64,000 bases of DNA from Candidula unifasciata (taxonomy: Eukaryota > Mollusca > Gastropoda > Stylommatophora > Geomitridae). Below the pieces are notes generated by a model. That model did no database searches. It saw nothing but the letters and a program-made list of their open reading frames with translations, and had not been told where the DNA came from. Numbering within the stretch: position 1 is the first letter of the stretch; each line of letters opens with the position of its first letter. This document shows positions 1 through 9,435 of this stretch, one piece after another. The DNA lies in the NCBI GenBank assembly GCA_905116865.2, contig CAJHNH020006001.1, positions 265,045 to 329,044 of the forward strand, given 5' to 3'. Both the position numbers and the translations under genes were made by a program.

Positions 1-120
1 ACTCGTATTTTATATTCCTGTATTATTTTTGGCAGTGCAAGTATTACTGAATTTTTCACATCTGGCAAACTGCAAAGCATTACTTACATGGTGCCACTGT
101 CAACAACTATTACTTATAAT

Positions 121-420
121 TGAGCTAGCGGGAATCGAGAAGGGGGAAAAAGGGAGGGAGACGAGAAAGAACAGATAGGGAATTAGGACAATAAGTAGCT
201 CCCCGCTGAAGTGCAAAAACAGCAAAAGTAAAGAAACGACAAGGGTTATTATGGTGCAGGAACCACGACATATTTTCATGACCCAGACAGCGAATGTGTG
301 AAAAATGAGTTAAACATCAACAACGACCACATAAAACCACATAGGCAGCACCTATGCAGACCATGTGCATGAACTGCAAGAACTATTCTAAATCAAACAA
401 ATGGAATATAATAATTACAA
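121..420 (+). repeat. Diverged direct repeat, copy 1
   Basis: GCTAGCGGGAATCGAGAAGG, AAGGGTTATTATGGTGCAGG, AACCACGACATATTTTCAT and CAAATGGAATATAATAATTA recur in the same order at 1513-1755. Family unknown. Confidence 0.75.
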
Positions 421-934
421 AACCATGTGCTAATCACTCTAGCGACAAAAAAAATGAGAGCTCGACTTCACTTTAAAGAAACCTACTATCAAAACTCTCC
501 GCGTGAGGATACACATGGAAGTCTATATCTAGCACAATATATCTACTGAAAGCACCGCCAAAACACGAAACTCAAGAGCCAGTTCATCTCTCTCGATTCA
601 GCCCGCCGTACCTAAGTTGCATTGAAAACCAAGTACGGCTCGGCAAACGATGGATGTGAACATCTACCTAGTGCGACTGGTGAGACCAACGAGAGCGTTT
701 TCTCCTCTGTCAGACCTTATATCAACTTTTCAACTCTCCGGGCATTCCTTCGAGTTCCAGTCAGCAAACCTGCAGGCTAAAGTGCAAAACAACCAATACA
801 TAACGATCAACTTCTTTGACCAACGAACATTAGGATACTTGACTGATTAAAGTTTTTTTTTTTTTTACCTCCAGTAATTCTTCCCAGATCTGTTCTTCCA
901 GGATCTTGTTACCTCAGCCGCTTGGCTTATAAGA

Positions 935-1135
935 GACGTTATTGGTCATACCTAGACCTGAGGGCTGTAGTGGACAAAATCCGGCAATACCTCGAACGAA
1001 GGCCTAAAAATTGACATAATCGGACATAACTCGGCCGAACGCCTGCAATGGACAGGATATGACATACCTCGGCCAAAGGCCCGAAATATATCAGACATAA
1101 CTCGGCCGAAGGCTTATAGTTGGCATGATCTGGCA
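935..1135 (+). repeat. Degenerate tandem repeat around ACTCGGCCGAA
   Basis: About four units of 50-60 bp sharing GACATAACTCGGCCGAA and AGGCC/AACGCC. No coding sense. Confidence 0.65.
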
Positions 1136-1512
1136 GTCCTACATTGTACTAGACAATTTGCTTCTTCCTCCACCTCTTTTTATCTCCGGTTTTTCTCGTA
1201 CATGGCTTAACAAAGGACAGTGCTAAGGGACATCACAGGTTAAAAGGTTATACCTTACTCAAGACTCCCTAACATGAACAGACCTAAAATTTAACCTGAC
1301 ATGGAAACAGAATAACAAATAAACTGAACCCATACTTATGTCCGGCTCTAGACACAAGCCATTTCTTAGTGAATGAGAGATACAAACAACTCCTTAGGGA
1401 ACAATGGGCACAAACTACTCCTTGATGAACAATACAATTGTTGCGTAACATCGAACCTACACACATAACAAAAGTGTACAATATAGAAGCCCCACGATGG
1501 GCGACATTTTTG

Positions 1513-1755
1513 GGCTAGCGGGAAGAGAAAATGGAAAAACAAGGAGGGTAACGAAGAAAGAAATGTGGTTAGGACTGCAAAAACAGGACAAGTAAATCCC
1601 AACCAAGGGTTATTTTGGTGCGGGAACCATGACATATTGCTCATAAATATGTGAAAAGTGAGTTTGTAATAACCACAATATAAAAATACAAAGCAGTACC
1701 ATGTGCACGAACTACAAGTTCTTTTCTGACTCAGACAAGTGGAATATAATCATCT
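1513..1755 (+). repeat. Diverged direct repeat, copy 2
   Basis: GCTAGCGGGAAGAGAAAATG, AAGGGTTATTTTGGTGCGGG, AACCATGACATATTGCTCAT, CAAGTGGAATATAATCAT. Partner of 121-420. Confidence 0.75.
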
Positions 1756-1779
1756 CATGCAACATCTGTGTTTTTTTTT

Positions 1780-2345
1780 TTTTATGAGGCCAGCCGAATC
1801 ACATATCTTGGAGTTGTAATTGGCGAATGGGGATATTAAGATAGAGCTCACTAACTGAAAAGCAGCAGCTGTGAGACTTTTCTGGGCTATAAACCGTGCG
1901 TTTCTCAGCCTAAATGAAATTGGCAAGAGGACGAACAATTGCTATATACCTTTCTACTTATTTGCCAGTCCTGACCTACGGGTGTGAGTCAGCTCACAGA
2001 AATTATCTTCAGGCCTCAGACATGAGATATCTGGGAAAGGTGGTCCAAGTGACAAGAAAGGGAAAAGTTCGCAACAAGGCAGTACGTAAAGATCTTGAAA
2101 CCGAAATCAAGTGGATCCGTCACAATTACGATGGTTTGGACATGTATGCAGAATGATAGAATCGACCCCTATGGCAGAAATGGAAGTAAAAGAAGCAGGA
2201 AAACAGACCACTAGGGCGACCCAGGGTTCGCTAGAAAGACAACATACGACAGTCCATGACTGACAGAGGACTGGAATGAGGGGAAAAACAGAAAGAAAAA
2301 ATGCATATAGAGAAGTGTTGCCATCTCCCTGCAAACCTTTACACA
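1780..2345 (+). mobile_element. LINE reverse-transcriptase remnant
   Basis: YLGVVIGEWG, then IYLSTYLPVLTYGCES, QASDMRYLGKV, TRKGKVRNKAVRK and a weak IEPLLWQKW-type tail. This is the usual order at the C-terminal end of a LINE reverse transcriptase. Several stops and frame shifts are present. Confidence 0.8.
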
Positions 2346-2808
2346 CCACGGTAGAAGAGGATTGACTAATTAAGTAAGTAAAATAAGATTCTAACTAGGC
2401 GACCCTACCGTGTGATCTTCTGTTTCTCAATAATTTGGTGCATAACGTTGATCTCACAGTCTGGTAGTATCATTTCTCATTTTGTCTGGGATTGTTACGT
2501 TGGCGACTTTCCTCAGGCACCTCATCACACATGTGGCAATTTTTCGTAGGTTAGTCTTTGATAATGTCCAAGTTTAATAAGGATATCATTTACAAGAATT
2601 ATGGGATAAAAGATATATCAATTTCAATAACTGCATGCTACGACATAAATATCCTTTTCGAGAACTGTTTACCAGAAAGAGTGTAATCTACAGGATCTAT
2701 TTTCGGTATTCCCCCTCCAGGACTACAAAAAAGATTAACACCCAGCTCAATGTCCCTGAGTCCCCTGGTTCCAGTCACATGATTTGTTTGCTTACTAGAG
2801 GAGGGGAG

Positions 2809-2811
<3 letters not shown>

Positions 2812-2871
<60 letters not shown>

Positions 2872-2882
2872 AGAGAGAGAGT
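2812..2882. repeat. (GA)n microsatellite
   Basis: About 70 bp, one interruption, 160 bp before the first ankyrin exon. Confidence 0.93.
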
Positions 2883-3044
2883 AATTCTATATTTTAAAAG
2901 AAAATGTCATCAGAATAACGATTGTATTTCACCTTTCACTTTTCATTGCAAATATTCACTTTTCTTTTAATTCAAATATGCATAAATTGTTATCTATTGT
3001 TGCTGATGTAATACGTTCCTGTATTTTTCAACACAATCCACCAG

Positions 3045-3143
3045 AGAATGCAAACTCCTCTCCATATTGCTGTGGAAAATGGACATTTGGATGTTGTTGA
3101 AGTACTGCTGGCTGGGGGAGCAAGCCTTGATACCAGAGAGAAG
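3045..3143 (+). CDS. ANKDD1-like gene, ankyrin-repeat exon
   Basis: A 99-bp, phase-0 exon encoding one 33-residue ankyrin repeat with the TPLHIAVENGH core, then LDVVEVLLAGGA. The acceptor is AATCCACCAG. The donor (AAG then GTTGGA) is weak. Ankyrin repeats are protein-binding modules. The next repeat and a death domain follow downstream on the same strand in compatible phase, giving an ankyrin plus death-domain adaptor like ANKDD1A. Upstream exons must lie before the window; I saw no other ankyrin exon in 1-3040. Confidence 0.85.
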
Positions 3144-3649
3144 GTTGGATGGTTGTTTAGTTGCTTGTCTGTTTGGTTAGTTGTCTGGCTGGTTTGATTT
3201 TTGGTTGGTTGAATGTTAAGTTTTTTGGGTAGTTTATTTTCATGGTTGATTGGTTGGTTGTTTATTTTACTGTTATTTTTTTTTTCTGTTTGGTTGGTTG
3301 GTTGTTTAATTGTTGCATTGTTTCATTGGTTGGTTGGTTGATCTTTGGGGTTGATATCTTTGTTATGTTGATTGTTTGCTAGTTTGGTCGGTTAGTTGGC
3401 TGATTGGTAGGCTGGTGGTTAATTGGTTAGTTGATTGTTTCCTTGGTTTGCACATTCTCTTCTAGATAAGTGATGTTTAAACTCCTACATGAGCTAAAAA
3501 TTATCTAACATCCACTGGAGTTAAACTGGTATAGAGACTTTTCTCTTATTGTGATACAAATGGACCTCCTAGATTAGACGTGTCGCAAAGTTCTCCTTCC
3601 CATCTCCAAACTCAATCAGCAGTGAATTTGTATGTCCACTATTAAAACT

Positions 3650-3983
3650 GTTGTGGCTACATACGAATGTGAGTCGTGGACTATCTCTCAGTCCTTAAGA
3701 AAGAGAATAGGGGCTTTTGAGCTGAAATGCTATAGAAAGATTCTCAGAATATCTTGGACAAAGAAGGTGAGAAATATTGATATCTTAACAGATCTGAACA
3801 TCAAGGAAGATTGGCTAATAAACAGCATCCTTTCTCGAAAGCTGAAATATTTTGGTCATATCAAGCGCCAGGACGGATTGGAAAAAATTTTGAGGCGGGG
3901 GAACTGGCAAGAGACCGAGTTTCTTACAGACAGACTGTGATGAGAGCGACGTTCTGCAAAGGACCTGCTACATGATAATGATG
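3650..3983 (+). mobile_element. LINE 3' end, GAT-tailed family (copy 1)
   Basis: Encodes the C-terminus typical of LINE ORF2: ATYECESWTISQSLRKRIGA, KCYRKILRISWTKK, LNIKEDWLINSILSRKLKYF, then FCKGPAT-like end and (GAT)n. A 12-bp duplication, actattaaaact, flanks it at 3638-3649 and 3984-3995. An internal deletion removes part of the GRRGRGRPTRRWEQDI segment seen in other copies. Confidence 0.9.
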
Positions 3984-4059
3984 ACTATTAAAACTACACA
4001 TCTGCGGAAAATTAAATTGTAACCAGGTCATATTTCAACACAGTACACACAACCTATGT

Positions 4060-4255
4060 ATGCTGGGGTGCCGAGTTCTGTCCCTGCTGCGGATGGTTTG
4101 TTTTCCGCTGGTTTTGACAGTGGTACCGAAAGCTGACCGTTCAAAAAGCAATGGCAAACTACTGAAAGTAAAATGTGCCTAAAAGACCACAACAGCCAAT
4201 AAATGCTGGGGTTGGTTCCGCAACGTCCTGTAAAGGATAGGCAACTAACTAACTT
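4060..4255 (+). mobile_element. SINE-like repeat, family C
   Basis: TGACAGTGGTACCGAAAGCT, AGCAATGGCAAACTACTG, GGGTTGGTTCCGCAACGTCC, then TGTAAAGGATAGGCAACTAA. The same order occurs at 8335-8510 and in part at 29655-29785 and, reversed, at 38850-39010. Confidence 0.75.
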
Positions 4256-4624
4256 TTACCATACAGACTAACTGATATAAGGCACTAGGTTGGTAATGTT
4301 TTCTGCGCAGGTTATAGGTAATTCACTGTAAATAAACTCCAGCCCAATTCCCTGAGTTAAAGGAATGTAGTATGTTCTAAAATTATACCAGCAATTGCTG
4401 TGGACCTGTGAAAGGAGAAACTGTATATAACTAATATTGATTCATATTAAAATGGGAGTAAATATTGTTACGATGTGAAAGCAAATATAAACTGGCTAAA
4501 ACTGCAGCTGTTGGAGGTAACCGGTGACAAGCCTGAAGTGATTCATGGTAAATAATTAGAACAAGTAATCGTTCAAGGCTGGGTCATGACCTCTAAAGTG
4601 GGTCATGGTTGGGTCGACCTGGGA

Positions 4625-4725
4625 ATTAAAGTCATTTTTTTAAGTCCTGCTTTGTCAGGACCCGAACCTACGACCTTCTGATTCGCAGACGAACATCTAG
4701 CCACTACACCACGGCGACCCCCAAA
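4625..4725 (-). mobile_element. tRNA-derived SINE, family A, head only
   Basis: Reversed head: GAACCTACGACCTTCTGATT and TCTAGCCACTACACCACGGC. Lies between the two ankyrin exons. Confidence 0.75.
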
Positions 4726-4812
4726 GTAAGATAGTTTATGTAAATTAATATTTCATGAATAAAACTTGAAAATATTGTATATATTATTACCGATATGTTT
4801 CACTCATTTCAG

Positions 4813-4908
4813 TCTGGTAAAAGCGCCTTGCAACTTGCAGCCAGAGGCAACTACGTTGCTGTTGTTGATATGCTAATCAAAGCGGAACGATATTATGCAA
4901 ATGCTAGA
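4813..4908 (+). CDS. ANKDD1-like gene, second ankyrin-repeat exon
   Basis: A 32-codon phase-0 exon: SGKSALQLAARGNYVAVVDM then LIKAERYYANAR. Acceptor CTCATTTCAG and donor GTGAGT are both strong. GKSALQLAARGN is an ankyrin helix-loop-helix core, and the LIKAERYY tail marks the end of the repeat block in the ANKDD1 family. Confidence 0.87.
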
Positions 4909-5024
4909 GTGAGTATACAGAAACTGCAATTATGTTGTTGATGTTTTTTAATTCTTAATTTATTTTTAGCAAGGCTTTTTGTGGATGATTAGCATACGAA
5001 ATTTTCAGTTATTTTCATAATATC

Positions 5025-5240
5025 GTTTTCTTCTTTTTCACGTTCATCGGCTCTAAACTCCGGTGGAAAGTTGTGATTATTTGTCCACTTTGGATTTTTG
5101 TCTTGTTATAGAATTTGAGTGTTATTGCATGCACATCAGTTTTATATATTTGACTTATCTTAATGCAGACTGTTTGTTTTATTGCCTCTCAGGCAGATAC
5201 GCTCCGACTTCGACGGAAACTCCTAACAGTTTATGAGAGA
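5025..5240 (-). mobile_element. GAA-tailed SINE (family B)
   Basis: On the + strand it begins TTCTTC, TTCATCGGCTCTAAACTCCG, then GCATGCACATCAGTTTTATA, GCAGACTG and CTCTCAGGCAGATACGCTCC. Read on the - strand, the (GAA)n is its 3' tail. No clear RNA polymerase III boxes seen. Confidence 0.78.
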
Positions 5241-5764
5241 AATAGAAAAATATTGCACATTATTTCCAAGTGTGATTACCTGCATTGTTGTTGTGTTGGA
5301 ATCCACTGGTATTCTAGATGTGATGCATTCAAAGCAAGTGGAAATCAAAGAGAAAACTGAAAAGCTAAACATCGCACAATAATTTGAAAAAATATAGCAA
5401 ACCAGGTCAGAAGTAGAACTGGGGAGATTACTAGTAACGAACTCGGCCCATCTACACACTAGCTGACATTTCAATTATGCTTGTTCAGGCTGGTCAACGC
5501 TGCTCAATGTTAGAGGGGTGTCCTGGTGTACTGCTGTATTCAAAAAGTTTTGTGCGTTGCGTGTTAATCGTCCTTTAGTGAGCAGCACCGCCCACATAGC
5601 GTTCTCATTCGTAAGCAGAATGATGGTTTCATGATAGGTATATGAGAGCTGTCTTGGATTTTCAATTAGGGAATGAGTTGATTCTAGCTGTCAGCGTTGG
5701 CGGGCGACGATTGGGTACAGCTGCATGTCTGCAGCAACACGGCGTTTTAGTGCCACCGCAAAAT

Positions 5765-5925
5765 GTGAAGAAATCTGAAGTCACAGGTCATAGGATGCAC
5801 TCTCTCGTGGGACCTAGGTTCAGAGTGTGGGGTGGGGAGGAGTGGCGGGGGTTAGGGCCGGTTGTACATGTCATTGGGTCTTTAAAAGCGCTTACATCCT
5901 GTAATACAGAGCATGCGTGGTCGCT
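5765..5925 (-). repeat. Probable diverged copy of the palindromic MITE
   Basis: CTCTCGTGGGACCTAGGTT, GGGGTTAGGGCCGGTTGTAC and GGGTCTTTAAAAGCG follow the order of the 36610-36832 element. The ends are not clear. Confidence 0.45.
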
Positions 5926-6275
5926 GGTAAAACCGTCGACAGAATGCAACCTGGCGCGACAAGCTGACACCCCTGCCACTTAAACTTGAGCATCTCAAAG
6001 TTGAAGACGCATGAATGAACGTCCTATCAAAGTGTCCTGGCTCGACTTCGTCACTCATAAGTGGGTTGATGGGCCTGAGTTTGTTACATGCTCCCTGATT
6101 AGGTTCACATTACCACAATCACGAATGATAAATGAACGTTGCAGGAAGAAAACCTTCGTCTGCATACGTCACAAACAGATAGTAAAACAATTTAAAAAAA
6201 AAAAAGAATGCGGAAAATCAATTGCAAAAATAAAGATGAAAAGCTGCTTGGTTGGGGCGCCGAAAAATTTAATAT

Positions 6276-7253
6276 AGCGGTAACCTCGGTTCATCAACGC
6301 CTCTAGACCAGAACAAATCGGCCCCTGAACACAATTTCCGAACAAATTTAGACTCGACCCGCGAACAATACCCCGGCCTACTACCAGTAGGGAATGGGCG
6401 CCGTGTTTTCAGCTCCTGAACAGCATAATTTGGTAGTATAGGTTTGGGCCCTGTAAATTTAGTTTAACGTTACTTTTTTTTTTTTTTTTTAAATTAACCC
6501 TCAGGATAGCTCCTAAGAAAATGAAAACGTATATTGACAGTGGTGCAATAGAAACGAAGCGGGAAATAATAACTAAATAGAAGAATGAGAGGTGGAAGAG
6601 GTGGCACATAGTAAAAGTAAAAGTAAAGTAAAGATCTCTTTTCACGCCATAGGCGCATCGGGCGTATAGGAAGAGCACCCATATTTTTACAGACCAATCG
6701 GCTGTAGGAGGGTAATTTGGTCAGTATTACGCCGGCCGTCTTTACTTCTCCAGGACACACATCCTGATACCCATTTTAGGCTGGGTTGCCCTGCGACGTC
6801 TTATACTACGATACAAATCCACGCAGCCGGCAGTGGGTTTCGATCGCGGTACGTTGGAATTACGAGTCGGACTCGTAACGCCTTAGCTACGGACGCCTCC
6901 ATGTTTTCAAGTGCTCAGATTAAAGAACTCTGTAGCGAGTGGAGTGAAGTGCGGGTTTTCATTGAAAATCATCGCCTTAAATAAAAAAAAATTACCTGCA
7001 AAGCAGTATACAATGTGATGTCCCATTTTCGAAAAATTATTCAACAAATAAAACAAGATCGTTATTTTGTGAAAACACCAGCCACAAAGCCAGCAGTCGA
7101 ACTACACTTCCTAGGATACAAACAAGAGAGAGAAAATAACACCAGAAATGTCTGCACAGTTGTTTAATTCATTAATTTCAATTGGGAAAAGTGTTTTGGT
7201 TGGCGAACATTTATGTCAAATAACTAATTAAGTTCGTTGCCAGATGCACCGCT
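6276..7253 (+). mobile_element. Tigger/pogo-like DNA transposon, deleted, with SINE insertion
   Basis: The left end AGCGGTAACCTCGGTTCAT and right end AAGTTCGTTGCCAGATGC then ACCGCTG form inverted termini of the Tigger type (CTCGGTTCACGAACG). Near 6508 a transposase-like start is visible (MAPKKMKTYI, then IETKREIITK). Near 6900-7180, AQIKELCSEWSEV and PATKPAVELHF remain. A tRNA-derived SINE is inserted at about 6600-6900. Confidence 0.75.
6600..6900 (-). mobile_element. tRNA-derived SINE, family A variant, inside the Tigger-like element
   Basis: Reversed body with ACAGACCAATCGGCTGTAGG, CCCATTTTAGGCTGGGTTGC and head GTTTCGATCGCGGTACGTTG. It resembles 52320-52560 more than the other copies, so this may be a subfamily. 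Confidence 0.72.
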
Positions 7254-7311
7254 GTGTTTGTACATGAGGGTGTATTTGAAACAAGGTTGGGGAAAAAACA
7301 TTGTCTATCGT

Positions 7312-7790
7312 CATCATCAATATCATGTAGCAGATCCTTCAGAACGTCGCTCTCATCACGGTCTGCTTGAAAAAAACTCGGTCTCTTGCCATTTCTCCCG
7401 CCTCATGTACTTTCATACTCAAGGAGTCACTTATATCCTGTTCCCATCTCCGTGTCGGTCGGCCCCTGCCCCTCCTTCCTGGTACCATGCCTTCTGCTAT
7501 AATTGTTTCCAATCCGTCGTGGCGCTTGATATGACCAAAATATTTTAGCTTCAGAGACAGGATGCTGTTTATAAGCAAATCTTCTTTGATGTTAAAATCT
7601 TTCCAGGTGTCAGTATTTCTCCTCTTCTTTGTCCAAGATATTCTGAGAATCTTTCTATAACATTTCAGCTCAAAAGCCCATGTTCTCCTTCTTAAGGACT
7701 GGGAGATAGTTTACGACTCACATCCGTATGTTGCTACAGGGAAGATGCATGCTCTCAAAATTCTAATTTTAATCTCCTTGTTGGTGCTTA
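7312..7790 (-). mobile_element. LINE 3' end, GAT-tailed family (copy 2), inside the ANKDD1-like gene
   Basis: Same family as 3650-3983, reversed: LKLKYFGHIKRHDGLET, GRRGRGRPTRRWEQDISDSL, EMARDRVFFKQTVMRATF. The 12-bp duplication attgtctatcgt is at 7300-7311 and 7791-7802. It lies in the last intron before the death-domain exon. Confidence 0.92.
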
Positions 7791-7837
7791 ATTGTCTATC
7801 GTACTATGTAGAAACAGGTGCAATTTTTAATCTTCAG

Positions 7838-8036
7838 GAATATCATGATAAAGACGTCGGTTACGTCGACCCAGACACCTACCTCAGGAACCCCCAACAT
7901 CCCCATGCTGCACAAATGAAGGATGTTTTATGGAAACTCGCAACAAAACAACTGAAACCCAACGACTGGAAAAAATTGGCCTATCACTGGCGGTTTACGC
8001 CAGATCATGTCAAGGCCATAGAGCAAGAATACACAG
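7838..8036 (+). CDS. ANKDD1-like gene, death-domain exon (partial domain)
   Basis: A 199-bp exon, phase 0 in and 1 out, acceptor TTTTTAATCTTCAG, donor GTACAC. It encodes VLWKLATKQLKPNDWKKLAY, then HWRFTPDHVKAIEQ, a typical death-domain helix 1-3 region closely like ANKDD1A as I recall it. Death domains mediate homotypic assembly of signalling complexes. The domain needs at least one more exon, which I did not find on the + strand up to 24 kb; it may be missed, lost or beyond reach. A LINE inserted at 7312-7790 ends 47 bp before the exon. The open frame running into the exon from 7745 is that LINE read backwards, not a signal peptide. Confidence 0.87.
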
Positions 8037-8194
8037 GTACACAAATAAAGTTCTTCAGTTCCTTTTCAGTTGTTTCTTCTTCTTATTGGCAGTCGAATTA
8101 ATCAAGTAACAGAAAGTATTGTGAACGGCACTCATAGAAAGAAGTAGAAAGATAGAAGAACACACTAGACAACATAAAAATCGAAAGCTATAGT

Positions 8195-8290
8195 TACCGT
8201 GCCGGGAATTGAACCTGTCACCTCCAGACGGCGTCTGCGCCTCGCCATGAATACAAGTGCACTAAGATACATGGTAAACTAGGCACCCCC
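8195..8290 (-). mobile_element. tRNA-like SINE head or tRNA pseudogene
   Basis: On the - strand a perfect B box, GGTTCAATTCC, follows TAGTGCACTTG by about 45 bases. No complete cloverleaf is evident. Lies 160 bp after the death-domain exon. Confidence 0.5.
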
Positions 8291-8334
8291 CAAAAAAGGT
8301 GTCGCATTGGCCACTAAGTCGATGTGAACGATTT

Positions 8335-8510
8335 GTAATGCCGGGGTACCGCCTTGCGTTTGTTTCGACAGTGGTATCAGGGAACCGACCGCCCAGGAAG
8401 CAATGGCAAACTACTGGACGTAAATTTGCCTAGTGAAACCACACAACCGCCAGGGGCTGTTGGGGTTGGTTCTGCAAAATCCTGTAAAGGATACGCAACT
8501 AACCTTTTAT
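8335..8510 (+). mobile_element. SINE-like repeat, family C
   Basis: TTTCGACAGTGGTATCAGGG, GAAGCAATGGCAAACTACTG, GGTTCTGCAAAATCCTGTAA, AGGATACGCAACTAACC. Confidence 0.75.
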
Positions 8511-9222
8511 TAACCTTGGCAAGTTTGTGTCTTTTTAGACAAGCGGTTCTCAACCTACGGGTCGCGACCCTTTTTTTTTTGGGTGGAACAACCCTTTTAC
8601 ATGGGTCGGCTAAGACCATCAGAAAACATATATTCATTGAAGTTATGAAGGGAAATAATTGTTTGGGGGTCGCCACAACATGAGGTTGGGAGCCACTGTT
8701 ACACTATGCTATAACGAGGCACTGGAATCATTGCCTTTGGAGATACCAATTGAGGCCAGTGGTGCAGTTACTCATCTCCATAGCACAAAGCCTGGGTAGA
8801 AGTGTAAAGACCAGTGGTGCTTTAACCTTTAATTGTCTAGGGTCAGGGAGGGATTTAGGGGGGAGGGGTCTTAAATCTTGTTTAAGTACACAATAATAAT
8901 TATTGTAATAATAATAATAAATATTATTGGTACATTCATTAGTATGTGCTGAAAGGCAGATAAATATAATATTTAAAATAATATGACATGCTTCGACTAT
9001 CTCCTGCGCTTGCATTGGGAAGACCCAAGCTTGGTTCTCGGTAACTTTTATTATGTGGAAAAGGGGGGAGGAGGGCAAAATTAATATCCTAACACCCCCC
9101 CCCCCCCTTTTTCCCCTTTTCCTCCCACCGTCCTAAAGCCATGGAAATTGGTAAATGAAGGCAAATTTTTATTTTTATTTTTATTTTGAAAGAAAACATG
9201 AGGCTCTTTAACGCATTAATGA

Positions 9223-9381
<159 letters not shown>

Positions 9382-9435
9382 TAACATAACTTTTCAGGTG
9401 TGTGCATATGTCTGTGTGTGTGTGGGGGGGGGGGG

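Noticed and set aside
7745..8101. Small secreted protein with N-terminal signal peptide
   Set aside because: The first 15 codons are the 5' part of a reversed LINE, matched by 48060-48100; the rest is the death-domain exon entered through its acceptor.
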